Assembly: GCA_029027825.1 (NCBI GenBank)
Contig: CP093399.1
Coordinates: 930,001-994,000 of the forward strand
Direction of reading: 5' to 3'
Length of the DNA: 64,000 bases
Source of the DNA: Rs1 sp029027825
GTDB taxonomy: Bacteria > Pseudomonadota > Gammaproteobacteria > Pseudomonadales > Balneatricaceae
The translations under genes and the position numbers were made by a program. Under the pieces are notes generated by a model. The model did not search any database. It saw only the letters and a list, made by a program, of their open reading frames with translations, and had not been told where the DNA came from. Below, piece by piece: positions 17,955 to 27,234 of this stretch; the stretch's first letter is position 1, and the number at the start of each line of letters is the position of its first letter.

Positions 17955-18055
17955 ATTTTTTCTCTGTGCAGCGCAGCGCCTCTGTGTCCTGTGTGGTGAA
18001 AAAATCTTTAAAGGATTGGTTTACCACAGAGGACACAGAGAAGAGATTAAAAGCA
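17955..18055. repeat. Single R1 palindrome
   Basis: One complete R1 palindrome: CTCTGTGCAGCGCAGCGCC...TGTGTGGTGA, spacer with CTTTAAAGGATTGG, then ACCACAGAGGACACAGAG. It lies in the 0.48-kb gap between the TSUP gene and galE. An apparent frame at 18016-18258 translates this repeat and is not a gene. Confidence 0.8.
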
Positions 18056-18082
18056 TCTTTTTCTTTTGGCTAGTGCGAGTGT

Positions 18083-18115
18083 GGCACAGGCACAGGCACA
18101 GGCACCGGCACAGGC
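18083..18115. repeat. GGCACA hexanucleotide microsatellite
   Basis: Five to six tandem GGCACA units, one as GGCACC, about 145 bp upstream of galE. Unit-number variation could change the leader length. No further role is visible. Confidence 0.6.
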
Positions 18116-18260
18116 TAATCAGGATCTGTTATTTATGTAGTCAATCGATAACAGTTTTCGCGGGTATTGATACCGCCAATCATCATTTGCGAGCAATTGT
18201 TTCTATTCTCCAAACTGCACTATATAATCTCGGCTCTATCACTCAATTTCGGGAATGAAA

Positions 18261-19280
18261 ATGGCAATTTTGGTCACAGGCGGTGCAGGGTATATAGGTA
18301 GTCATACGGTGGTGCAGTTAATAGAGCGTGGCGATGAGGTGGTCGTCATTGATAATTATAGTAATAGCTCGCCAGAAGTTTTCAAGCGGATAAAGACCAT
18401 CACCGGACAGCAAGCTAGTGTGATAGAAGGCGATGTAAACGATCGGCAATTGCTAGAGAGTGTTTTTACAGACTTCGATATTAACAGTGTGATTCATTTT
18501 GCCGGCTATAAAGCAGTCGGGGAATCCGTCGCTAAACCATTGATGTACTATCAAAACAACCTTAATACTACACTGACCTTATTGGCCGTCATGCAAGCGC
18601 ACAATTGTAAAGAGCTGGTGTTTAGCTCATCTGCAACTGTGTACGGGGATCCTGAAACAATCCCTATCACCGAGCAATCACCACTATCGGCGACCAATCC
18701 CTACGGCCAAACCAAATTGATGATTGAATACATATTAAAAGATGTTGCTCAAGCGGATCCAACGATGCGTATTGCGGTGCTCAGGTATTTTAATCCGGTC
18801 GGTGCACACGAGAGTGGCTTAATCGGTGAAGACCCAAATGGTATTCCAAATAACCTGATGCCTTTTGTCGCCAAGGTCGCTGTCGGTCAGTTGCAGCAAG
18901 TGGGAGTGTTCGGTGATGATTACCCAACACCAGATGGCACTGGAGTACGGGATTATATTCATGTTGTGGATTTGGCGGCGGGACATTTAGCGGCGCTCAA
19001 CAAAATATCCAAGCAAAGCGGATGGCACGCTTATAATCTAGGGACAGGTAAGGGTCATTCAGTATTGGAAGTAATCAATACCTTCGCCAAAATTTCAAAC
19101 CGCGCTATTCCTCACAAAATACTGCCCAGACGAGCGGGTGATATAGCAACTTGCTACGCAGATGTTCAACACACTACCGAAAGTTTGGCTTGGCAAGCCC
19201 AGGCGGATCTACAGAAAATGATCAAGGACCACTGGAATTGGCAGCAAAAGAACCCCAACGGCTATAAAGATGCATCTTAG
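18261..19280 (+). CDS. galE: UDP-glucose 4-epimerase
   Basis: Interconverts UDP-glucose and UDP-galactose, supplying galactose units to the polysaccharide locus. The protein has the NAD-binding VTGGAGYIGSHT at its start, SSSATVYGDP with the catalytic Ser, and the YGQTK Tyr-x3-Lys motif. ATG 18261 is preferred (MAILVTGG start, GGGA 7 bp upstream). An ATG two codons earlier (18255) abuts that site. It overlaps the following VanZ-like gene by 11 bp. Confidence 0.93.
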   Translation: MAILVTGGAGYIGSHTVVQLIERGDEVVVIDNYSNSSPEVFKRIKTITGQQASVIEGDVNDRQLLESVFTDFDINSVIHFAGYKAVGESVAKPLMYYQNNLNTTLTLLAVMQAHNCKELVFSSSATVYGDPETIPITEQSPLSATNPYGQTKLMIEYILKDVAQADPTMRIAVLRYFNPVGAHESGLIGEDPNGIPNNLMPFVAKVAVGQLQQVGVFGDDYPTPDGTGVRDYIHVVDLAAGHLAALNKISKQSGWHAYNLGTGKGHSVLEVINTFAKISNRAIPHKILPRRAGDIATCYADVQHTTESLAWQAQADLQKMIKDHWNWQQKNPNGYKDAS

Positions 19281-19635
19281 CAGCTTCAGGCAAGTATTTT
19301 TTGTAACACTCTTCGTCAGCTGTGCAGCTGTAGTGACTTGGGGGATCTTTAGATCGACGCCGCCGCAGGCGATATTCCAGCAATCAGATAAACTCGCTCA
19401 TCTATTGGCCTTTGCCGGCTTAGCATTCACCGGCAGGCTGGCACTGCCTTTTATCCGGCCGTCTATATATTGGCCGGCAATCGCACTGCTCTCAATATCA
19501 ATGGAATATGCCCAAGGCCAGCTACAAATAACCAGAACCTCAAGCATAGAAGACGCAATCGCCAATGTAGTCGGGGTCTGTTTAGCATATATAGCGCTGA
19601 AAATAATAGGGGTGGGAAAAAGGATATTTAATTAA
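19270..19635 (+). CDS. VanZ-like membrane protein
   Basis: A 121-residue protein with four predicted helices and the VanZ pattern SDKLAHLLAFAGLAFTGRLAL, MEYAQGQLQITRTSSIEDAIANVVGV. Such proteins are common in exopolysaccharide loci, and their molecular role is unknown. The start codon lies inside the end of galE (11-bp overlap), so the two are translationally linked. Confidence 0.78.
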   Translation: MHLSSFRQVFFVTLFVSCAAVVTWGIFRSTPPQAIFQQSDKLAHLLAFAGLAFTGRLALPFIRPSIYWPAIALLSISMEYAQGQLQITRTSSIEDAIANVVGVCLAYIALKIIGVGKRIFN

Positions 19636-19740
19636 AGAAATAAATAAAAGCTCAAAGTTTAAAGTTCGAAGCTTAAAGCGTACAATCAGTCGAGGATTCA
19701 ATTAAAAAACTTGACTTTGCTGGGTATATATTTAAAATTT

Positions 19741-19850
19741 TCTAGCTTCTAGCTTCTAGCTTCTAGCTTCTAGCTTCTAGCTTCTAGCTTCTAGCTTCTA
19801 GCTTCTAGCTTCTAGCTTCTAGCTTCTAGCTTCTAGCTTCTAGCTTCTAA
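19741..19850. repeat. Heptanucleotide array (TAGCTTC on + strand)
   Basis: About 15 perfect units, the reverse complement of the AGAAGCT-type arrays elsewhere. It then decays into CTTTCAACTTTC-type units up to about 19915. It fills the gap between two convergent genes, vanZ-like and the ligase-like gene. Read on the minus strand it follows the ligase gene stop. Confidence 0.95.
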
Positions 19851-19892
19851 CTTTCAACTTTCAAGCTTTCAGCTTTCCAGCTTTCAAACTTT

Positions 19893-21215
19893 CTAAATTT
19901 CCAACTTTCTAACTTCTCCTTTATAATTTCCCCCAATCCAGCCCAGCGCCAAAACCAACATAAAAGTCATCGCGTTGGCTGGTATTTGTAAATTAAAATC
20001 GACGCTTGCGTGTAGCGCCATCGCTAACATTGACATTAAACAGCCAAATGCACAGCCGCGCATTAAGGGGTTGCGTCTTTTTCTCAGCGCTTTAAACGCG
20101 ACTCCAAAAGTAATCAACACTGCTAAAATTAATGGCGTGATACCAATAATCCCGCGCTCAGTTAAAAATTCCAGATAGTCGTTGTGGGCATGGTCGTAAA
20201 AAAGAAAGCCAACCTCTTGTTCGCGTACTTGTGGAAAAGCGGTGTAAAAACTGCCGGCTCCAGTTCCTAGTAATAAATTGGCATCCAAAATTTTGATGCT
20301 GTATAAATTGACTTCGTCGCGGGTTTCTCTATCAACGCTGGTGGATTCCAGCCGGTTGATTTCGTTATCGACCACAAAAAAAGTCCCGACCACTCTGATG
20401 TCGATAATTAATAAGCTCACCAGTAAAATCAGAGTAGCTTTTACCGAGCGTTTTTTTAATAAAACCGCTAAAGTGCCAATGATCCCCATGCTGACGAAGA
20501 ACGAAGTGTTACCCATCCGCGAGTGGGTCATCACTAGTGCAGCAACCATAATAATTAATGAGATCCGCAGCAGTGCTTTATTACCTAAAATTGCGGTAAA
20601 AGTGCTTCTGATCAATTCTTTAAAATTGCCGCTGTTACCGCGTAATTTAGCAATCATCATGCCTAGTCCTAGCGACAGGCAAATAACTAAATAGCCGGCT
20701 AAATGATTACGGTTGACGAAAGTGCCAGTCGCTACGCCAATATAGCTATCTTTTTTAATAAAAAATAAATATTCAAGCTCCGATAGAGTCATTAAGCTGC
20801 CAAAAATAGCTTGGAATACCCCCGATAGCACAATGGTATAAATAGTAGCCTTAATTCTAGAGCGGGAGTTGAGTAGTAGCAGGCTGAGAGCGAAAAATAA
20901 AGTCAGGCTGATACCCAGTAAAAGCTCTTTTAAAGTGGCTTCAGGATCGGTGCTAATTTGTGCATACAATTGATAAACCAGCACCAACTGTGCTGCGCTT
21001 AACAACACAATAATGACGATTGCCCGCTTGAAGCATCGGTTAAATGTAACGTGGCCTCTAAGGTACTGAATTATCCAACCTATACATAATAAAGCCGTGA
21101 AAATACAGATCAGCATCGCCGACCAATCTCTATTACTGCCTAGGGGAAGGGGAGCCCAAACTAATAGGCTTAAGAAAAGATAGAAAATACTATTGTGGTT
21201 AGCGCGTAGCTGCAT
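19893..21215 (-). CDS. O-antigen ligase/polymerase family membrane protein
   Basis: A 440-residue inner-membrane protein with roughly ten to twelve helices. It has the Wzy_C/WaaL-type periplasmic loop GTGAGSFYTAFPQVREQEVGFLFYDHAHNDYLEFLTERGIIG, where the HNDYLE motif is diagnostic of the family. It either ligates or polymerises oligosaccharide repeat units. A separate Wzy-like gene exists at 30950-32191, so ligation or an alternative polymerisation role is possible here. It shares its strand with the small secreted protein gene upstream, across a strong terminator. Confidence 0.82.
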   Translation of the reverse strand: MQLRANHNSIFYLFLSLLVWAPLPLGSNRDWSAMLICIFTALLCIGWIIQYLRGHVTFNRCFKRAIVIIVLLSAAQLVLVYQLYAQISTDPEATLKELLLGISLTLFFALSLLLLNSRSRIKATIYTIVLSGVFQAIFGSLMTLSELEYLFFIKKDSYIGVATGTFVNRNHLAGYLVICLSLGLGMMIAKLRGNSGNFKELIRSTFTAILGNKALLRISLIIMVAALVMTHSRMGNTSFFVSMGIIGTLAVLLKKRSVKATLILLVSLLIIDIRVVGTFFVVDNEINRLESTSVDRETRDEVNLYSIKILDANLLLGTGAGSFYTAFPQVREQEVGFLFYDHAHNDYLEFLTERGIIGITPLILAVLITFGVAFKALRKRRNPLMRGCAFGCLMSMLAMALHASVDFNLQIPANAMTFMLVLALGWIGGNYKGEVRKLEI

Positions 21216-21247
21216 AGTAAATGATCACAGGCTCAGGATGAAGACCT

Positions 21248-21272
21248 AAAAAAAGCGCCGAAGCGCTTTTTA
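21248..21272. terminator. Strong intrinsic terminator (bidirectional)
   Basis: AAAAGCGC and GCGCTTTT form a perfect 8-bp stem with the tetraloop CGAA, flanked by A- and T-runs on both sides. It lies just after the secreted-protein gene on the minus strand and before the ligase-like gene. Confidence 0.8.
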
Positions 21273-21290
21273 AAATGGGAATAATTTAAC

Positions 21291-21803
21291 CTAACCAGCG
21301 CTGGCTGTGCCACCGCCGCCGGCACCACCGGCACTACCAAAACTAGGTGCTGCTACAGGTGCGCCAGTAGCTCCGGCTGCTCCGCCGGCACCAGGTAGTG
21401 GTCCACCCGCTGCAGTTGCTTCACCAATAGCGGTAGGGTCAATATTGTTGGCCAGTGCGCTACCTAATAAGTCTTCCTCGCTAGCGCCGCACTTTCGGGC
21501 AGCGTTGGCTATTTCTTCAACCAGTTTAGAAGTTGGATCTACAGAGCCAAAAGCAGCATTTAAAATAGCTAAATTTGAATCTAATTTATTACAAGTGGCA
21601 TAAGTTGTTGCCGCAGGAGTTAGCTGGGCATCAGTTTTAGCGATCTGATTAAAGATAGCTGGGATCCCAGTATTAACGGTGACTGCGTTATCAAAAATCA
21701 CTTTCATTGATTCTTTAGCGATAATATCTGATTCAATATTCGCTGTCACATTAAAAGAGGCAAGTAAGATGCCTGTTGCGAGAGCTGTTTTAAATATTTT
21801 CAT
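21291..21803 (-). CDS. Small secreted protein with Gly/Ala-rich C-terminus
   Basis: A 170-residue protein with a clear signal peptide (MKIFKTALATGILLASFNVTAN). A central alpha-helical part has two cysteines (TYATCNKLD and ARKCGASEEDLLG) that may pair, and the tail is rich in Gly/Ala/Pro (about 40 residues). The ATG at 21803 has GGAG 6 bp upstream, while a longer frame to 21866 lacks one. The family is not recognised. The location next to ligase-like and WcaJ-like genes suggests a periplasmic or surface role linked to polysaccharide, but that is inference. Confidence 0.7.
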   Translation of the reverse strand: MKIFKTALATGILLASFNVTANIESDIIAKESMKVIFDNAVTVNTGIPAIFNQIAKTDAQLTPAATTYATCNKLDSNLAILNAAFGSVDPTSKLVEEIANAARKCGASEEDLLGSALANNIDPTAIGEATAAGGPLPGAGGAAGATGAPVAAPSFGSAGGAGGGGTASAG

Positions 21804-22388
21804 GTGAATCTCCATTGATTCATTGCTTATACATCCAATGTACAAAAATCGCTGTACCTTATACAAGCTTAAGTTAATAAGTATGCAATTATTATAGCCA
21901 AGTCTTTAAAGGAGGTAAAGCGGGGAAATAAAGAATATGTTTTTACATCCAAAAAAGTAAATGTTATTATGCGTTCGTCAATGCTAAGTGAATGATTATG
22001 TAGTATATTTGCGACATTTTTGTTATTGATTCGCTATTCAGATTCAATCAATCTTTTTTCCATTTTCTTATGTCTATTTCAAGTGGAAAATTGTAAGCGA
22101 AAAACAGATCGATAAGTGGATTAAATAAAACAGTTTAAAATCATTAAAATTCCAATAATTAGACCTCAGCATAGCGTCACCAGTGAAAGTAAGGTAAGGA
22201 ATAGTTTGCGAGGTAGCGGGTTTTACTGTTGTAAATTAGCATGATTTAACGCCGCATTACCTTACACAGTAGTAAGGCTGAAGCCTTGTAATTATATGTT
22301 GCTGAAATTGAGCTGTTGGATTACTTGAAGTTCGGGTTTTGGTTGTTGAAGAATAAAATGGATAGTTATTTAAAACTAGGAATTTGAA
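21804..22388. other. Long divergent intergenic region upstream of the WcaJ-type gene
   Basis: A 585-bp gap between divergent genes. It contains AGACCTCAGCATAGCGTC at 22161-22178, similar to the left ends of the two GAGACC elements. It also contains the inverted pair GTAAGGTAA / TTACCTTAC (about 22189-22266), and AAGGCT/AGCCTT as a short hairpin at about 22273-22286. AGGTAGCGGG at 22211 vaguely resembles an ops element core. Promoters for both genes probably lie here but were not identified. Confidence 0.4.
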
Positions 22389-23891
22389 ATGTCGCTCAAT
22401 TTGGATGGCGCTAAAAGTAGCCCCTCTATGGTGTCAGCCACAGCACCACCCACCATTATTTATACAGGTAATAAACTAACCGGCCCAGCTAGACCGCGCA
22501 GGTTGTTGAGAAAGCATGAATCACTACTACTTTTTTGCCAGGTATTTGGCAATTGCTCCGTAGTGGCAATGTTGTTAATCGCCAGTATTCTATTTAAACA
22601 CAATGACGTACCCAGTTATTACCGTGAACTTCTGGTTAATGTGATGTTCGTGATGGTATTCGTCTATCCGGCCTTTCGGGTCTATAAACAAGCGGCAAGC
22701 TTTTATGCGATGGCTGGCAGAATCAGTTGTGCCTGGTTTGCAACAGTCGCGATTGTATTGGTGCTGGCCTTTTTGACCAAAACCAGCGAACAGTATTCTC
22801 GGGAAGTTATTATTATTTGGACGCTGGCGGTGTTCGTTTTACAAATTCCGCTGCTCAAACTCAATTACTATGCAGTGAGTCTCTATCGGAAAAAACACAC
22901 AAAGCCGATTAATAGCATAGTAGTTGGCTTGGGAAAAACCGCCCGTTTCTTCTCCAAAAAATTAAACGATAATCATTGGCTGCCCGACAAAGTGGTTGGC
23001 ATGGTCAATGGTTATGGCTTAGATGTGCCTGAGGATATTAGCAAGCAATTAGCGTTTCCTCTGTTAGGTGAGCTGCAAAACATCAAGCAGATCATAACTT
23101 TAAACAAAGTACAGCGGGTCTATGTTTCACTGCCACTTAAACACGCCGCAAAAGTTGAAGAGCTAAACGAATACTTATTAGATTATCAAGTAGATGTGAT
23201 TTGGATCTTAGACGTCTCCGACTGGAACTTAATGAATCACTCAGTGCGTGAAGTTGCAGGCCTACCACTGTTATCCCTCAACGAAAGTCCGGTAAACGTC
23301 TCGCGAGTACAGATTCGCATAAAACATGCACTCGACAAAATAATCGCAGTAATCGCGATCATCTCATTAGCGCCGCTGCTATTAATGGTCGCTATCGCGG
23401 TAAAGCTAGACTCTAAAGGGCCGGTTATATTTAGACAAAAACGCCATGGCTACGACGGCAAAGAAATTTATATTTCAAAATTCCGCAGCATGGTTCAGCA
23501 CGACGACACAGCAGTAACGCAGGCCAAGAAAGGTGATGCCAGAATCACCAAAGTAGGCGCCTTTATCCGCAAGACCTCAATCGATGAATTACCCCAGCTG
23601 TTTGACGTATTACTAGGGGGGATGTCTCTAGTCGGGCCCAGACCGCATGCTATCGCCCACAACGATTACTACTCCGATAAAATCAGTAAATATATGGCTC
23701 GGCATCGGATAAAGCCTGGGATCACCGGCTTGGCGCAAATTAGTGGTTGTCGAGGCGAGACAGAAACTATTGAAAAAATGGAAGCCAGAGTCAGATACGA
23801 TATGGAATATATAAATAATTGGTCGCTATGGCTGGATTTTAAGATTCTAGTAAAAACCCCGCTGAGTCTGATAAGTAAGGAAATATATTAA
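22389..23891 (+). CDS. Undecaprenyl-phosphate sugar phosphotransferase, WcaJ type
   Basis: Initiates repeat-unit assembly by transferring a sugar-1-phosphate (usually glucose-1-P) to undecaprenyl phosphate in the inner membrane. The 500-residue protein has N-terminal membrane helices (about residues 45-165), a Rossmann-like middle domain (IVVGLGKTARFFSKKL) and one further helix near 320. The C-terminal bacterial sugar transferase domain follows, with KFRSMVQHDDTAV, RKTSIDELPQLFDVLLGGMSLVGPRP and GLAQISGCRGET. AGGA precedes the ATG by 7 bp. A long R1 block separates it from galU. Confidence 0.88.
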   Translation: MSLNLDGAKSSPSMVSATAPPTIIYTGNKLTGPARPRRLLRKHESLLLFCQVFGNCSVVAMLLIASILFKHNDVPSYYRELLVNVMFVMVFVYPAFRVYKQAASFYAMAGRISCAWFATVAIVLVLAFLTKTSEQYSREVIIIWTLAVFVLQIPLLKLNYYAVSLYRKKHTKPINSIVVGLGKTARFFSKKLNDNHWLPDKVVGMVNGYGLDVPEDISKQLAFPLLGELQNIKQIITLNKVQRVYVSLPLKHAAKVEELNEYLLDYQVDVIWILDVSDWNLMNHSVREVAGLPLLSLNESPVNVSRVQIRIKHALDKIIAVIAIISLAPLLLMVAIAVKLDSKGPVIFRQKRHGYDGKEIYISKFRSMVQHDDTAVTQAKKGDARITKVGAFIRKTSIDELPQLFDVLLGGMSLVGPRPHAIAHNDYYSDKISKYMARHRIKPGITGLAQISGCRGETETIEKMEARVRYDMEYINNWSLWLDFKILVKTPLSLISKEIY

Positions 23892-24002
23892 AAATTCAGT
23901 AGACGTTAAGCTGTTAGTTATAACCTGAATAGATAGGAGTTTTTCTTACTTATTCTGTAGTGGGCTTTGTGTATAGTGCTGCGTCACTATTATTAGACTT
24001 GG

Positions 24003-26180
24003 TAGATGAAAGACCTTTAAAAGATTGGTTTACCACAGAGGGTAGATGAGGAAGGGGTTAGGGATTTAGAGGCTTGGTAGATAAAAAGTCCTTAAAAGAT
24101 TTGTTTTACCACAGAGGTCACAGAGGACGCAGAGGAGGGATTTGAAAGATTAAGAGCTTTTGGTTTTTGGTTTTGTTGAGTCTTTAGTGTAGTGCAGCGG
24201 CTCTTTGGTGTATGTGGTAGATAAAAGCCCTTAAAAGATGGTTTTACCACAGAGGTCACAGAGGACACAGAGGAGGGATTTAAAAGACTAAGACCTAGAA
24301 GATTGTTGTCTTTATAAGTTTTAGGGTTTTTATCTTGTTAAGTATCTAATGTTTTCTCTGTGCAGCGCAGCGGCTCTGTGACCTCAGTGGTAGAAAAAGC
24401 CCTTAAAAGATTGGTTTACCACAGAGGGTAGATGAGGAAGGGGTTAGGGATTTAGAGGCTTGGTAGATAAAAAGTCCTTAAAAGATGGTTTTACCACAGA
24501 GGTCACAGAGGACACAGAGGAGGGATTTAAAAGATTAAGACCCAGAAGATTGTTGTCTTTATAAGTTTTAGGGTTTTTATCTTGTTAAGTCTCTAGTGTT
24601 TTCTCTGTGCAGCGCAGCGGCTCTGTGACCTCAGTGGTAGAAAAAGCCCTTAAAAGATTGGTTTACCACGGAGGGTAGATGAGGAAGGGGTTAGGGATTT
24701 AGTGACTTGGTAGATAAAAAGTCCTTAAAAGATTTGTTTTACCACAGAGGTCACAGAGGAGGGATTTAAAAGATTAAGACCTAGAAGATTGTTGTCTTTA
24801 TAAGTTTTAGGGTTTTTATCTTGTTAAGTCTCTAGTGTTTTCTCTGTGCAGCGCAGCGTCTCTGTGACCTCTGTGGTAGAAAAAGTCCTTAAAAGATTTG
24901 TTTTACCACAGAGGTCACAGAGGGCACAGAGGAGGGATTTAAAGATTAAGACCTAGAAGATTGTTGCCTTACTAAGTGTTAGGTATTAGGTATTTGGTTT
25001 CTCAAGTCTCTAGTGTTTTCTCTGTGCAGCGAAGCGCCTCTGTGACCTCTGTGGTGACAAAAAGCCCTTAATAAGGTTGGTTTAACTGCGGAGATCACGG
25101 GGCACACAGAACAAAAATTTAAAAGACTAAGACCTGACAGATTGTTGTCTTACTAAGTATTAGGGGTTTTGTTAAGTCTCTAGTGTTTTCTCTGTGCAGC
25201 GAAGCGCCTCTGTGACCTCTGTGGTGAAAAAAGGCTCTTAATAAGGTTGGTTTAACCGCGGAGATCACGGGGCACACAGAACAGGGATTTAAAAGACTAA
25301 GACCTGACAGATTTTTGTCTTACTAAGTATTAGGTATTTGGTTTTACTAGATTTTAATGTTTTCTCTGTGTAGCGCAGCGCCTCTGTGACCTCTGTGGTG
25401 AAAATAGGCCCTTAATAAGGTTGGTTTAACTGCGGAGAGCTCGGGGCACACAGAACAAGGATTTAAAAGACTAAGACCTGACAGATTGTTGTCTTACTAA
25501 GTATTAGGGGTTGGGTTTTGTTAAGTCTCTAGTGTTTTCTCTGTGCAGCGAAGCGCCTCTGTGACCTCTGTGGTGAAAAAAAGCCCTTAATAAGGTTGGT
25601 TTAACCGCGGAGAGCTCGGGGCACACAGAACAAAGATTTAAAAGACTGGGACCTGACAGATTTTTGTCTTACTAAGTATTAGGTATTTGGTTTTACTAGA
25701 TTTTAGTGTTTTCTCTGTGCAGCGCAGCGTCTCTGTGACCTCTGTGGTGAAAAAAAGCCCTTAATAAGGTTGGTTTAACCGCGGAGAGCTCGGGGCACAC
25801 AGAACAGGGATTTAAAAGACTAAGACCTGACAGATTTTTGTCTTACTAAGTATTAGGTATTTGGTTTCTCTAGTCTCTAGTGTTTTCTCTGTGCAGCGAA
25901 GCGCCTCTGTGACCTCTGTGGTGACAAAAAGCCCTTAATAAGGTTGGTTTAACCGCGGAGATCACGGGGCACACAGAACAGGATTTAAAAGAATAAGACT
26001 TTGGTTGTATCGGTCTTACTAAGTATTAGGGGTTGGGTTTTGTTAAGTCTCTAGTGTTTTCTCTGTGCAGCGAAGCGCCTCTGTGACCTCTGTGACCTCT
26101 GTGGTGAAAAATGGCCCTTAAAAGGGTGTTATCTTTCTAAGTTTTTGAGTTTTGGTCTTACGGATTTTTAGTGTTTTCTC
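24003..26180. repeat. Largest R1 block, with a ~174-bp tandem array
   Basis: About 2.2 kb without genes. The left part (24.0-25.0 kb) has R1 palindromes alternating with GGGTAGATGAGGAAGGGG units. The right part holds six tandem units starting with TTTAACNGCGGAGA at 25081, 25251, 25425, 25600, 25774 and 25948 (170-175 bp apart). Each contains CGGGGCACACAGAACA, TTTAAAAGACTAAGACCTGACAG and the CTCTGTGCAGCG...CCTCTGTGACCTCTGTGG arm. It separates the WcaJ-type gene from galU. Confidence 0.9.
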
Positions 26181-26187
26181 CGTGGTG

Positions 26188-26228
26188 AAAGTATTAAAAG
26201 TATTAAAAGTATTTAAAAGTATTTAAAA
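26188..26228. repeat. AAAGTATT-type tandem repeat before galU
   Basis: Four tandem 9-10-bp units (AAAGTATTA, AAAGTATTT) run directly into the AAAAGGAG ribosome binding site of galU. Copy-number change would alter the untranslated leader. Confidence 0.6.
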
Positions 26229-26239
26229 GGAGTTTTGAA

Positions 26240-27169
26240 GTGCAAATTAAGAAAGCTGTTTTACCTGTTGCAGGTCTTGGAACAAGAATGTTACCTGCCA
26301 CTAAAGCTATCCCTAAAGAAATGTTACCTATCGTTGATAAGCCACTGATCCAATATGTAGTCAATGAAGCGGTCGCTGCTGGGATTAAAGAAATTGTTTT
26401 AGTTACACACTCGAGTAAAAATGCGATTGAAAATCACTTCGATAAAAGTTTTGAGCTTGAGGCGCGTTTAGAAAAGCGGGTTAAGCGAAGTTTACTTGAA
26501 GAAGTCCGCTCTATTGTACCCAAAGACGTTACGGTTATTTCAGTTCGTCAATCTGAGCCGTTAGGTTTAGGCCATGCAGTATTAACCGCAAAGCCGATCA
26601 TCGGTGATAATCCTTTCGTGGTTTTGCTGCCTGATGTCTTAGTCGATAAATACAATTGTAACCTAGAAAAAGATAATTAAGCGCAGATGAGTAAGCGCTT
26701 TGAAGAAACGCAACACAGCCAAATCATGGTTGAGCCGGTGCCGCAAGATCAAGTCAATCAATACGGGGTTGTCGATCTAGGTGGGGTGAAACTTGACGCG
26801 GGTGAAAGCTGCAAAGTTATCGATATGGTCGAAAAGCCAGATTTGGATAAAGCCCCGAGTAATTTAGCGATTACCGGCAGATATGTATTATCTGCAGACA
26901 TTTGGGAGCTACTCGAGAAAACAGTGCCAGGTGCCGGAGGTGAAATCCAACTAACGGACGCTCTTCACGGTTTAGACACTATTGAAGCATATCATCTAAA
27001 AGGTAAATCCCATGATTGCGGCTCTAAAGTGGGCTATATGATGGCCAATATTGAATATGCGCTTAAATGTAGTGTCTTGGGTGAAGAATTTCATAGTAAG
27101 TTGCATAGTTTCTTGGCGATTGAAGCGGCGAAGAAAGAGAGTCGGGAAAGTGAGAAGTTGGAAAGCTAA
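26240..27169 (+). pseudogene. galU: UTP-glucose-1-phosphate uridylyltransferase split by an in-frame stop
   Basis: GalU makes UDP-glucose from UTP and glucose-1-phosphate. The frame begins at GTG 26240 with AAAAGGAG upstream and gives VLPVAGLGTRMLPATKAIPKEMLPI, the nucleotide-binding signature. At 26678-26680 the codon TAA replaces an expected Leu codon (DN*AQMSKRFEETQHSQI). The same frame then continues to 27169 with MVEPVP, GGEIQLTDAL and HDCGSKVGYM. The two parts are in phase, so one base substitution explains the break. An internal ATG at 26687 could start a second fragment. It may be a recent pseudogene, a suppressed stop, a split enzyme or a sequencing error. The last codons (KLES) lie in AGCT-type repeat sequence. 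Confidence 0.85.
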
Positions 27170-27234
27170 AAGCTAATAGTTGAAAGCTAGTAACTGAAAA
27201 ATAAAACTCGGAACTCTATAAATTAAGGATGAAT

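Noticed and set aside
18016..18258. Open frame MVYHRGHREE... upstream of galE
   Set aside because: It begins in an R1 arm and passes through the GGCACA microsatellite, so it is repeat-derived.
22211..22220. AGGTAGCGGG as an ops/JUMPstart element before the polysaccharide genes
   Set aside because: Only about seven bases match the ops core and the rest of JUMPstart is missing. Chance is likely.
22161..22330. A third complete GAGACC-type element
   Set aside because: Only the left end resembles the family. No matching right inverted repeat could be found.
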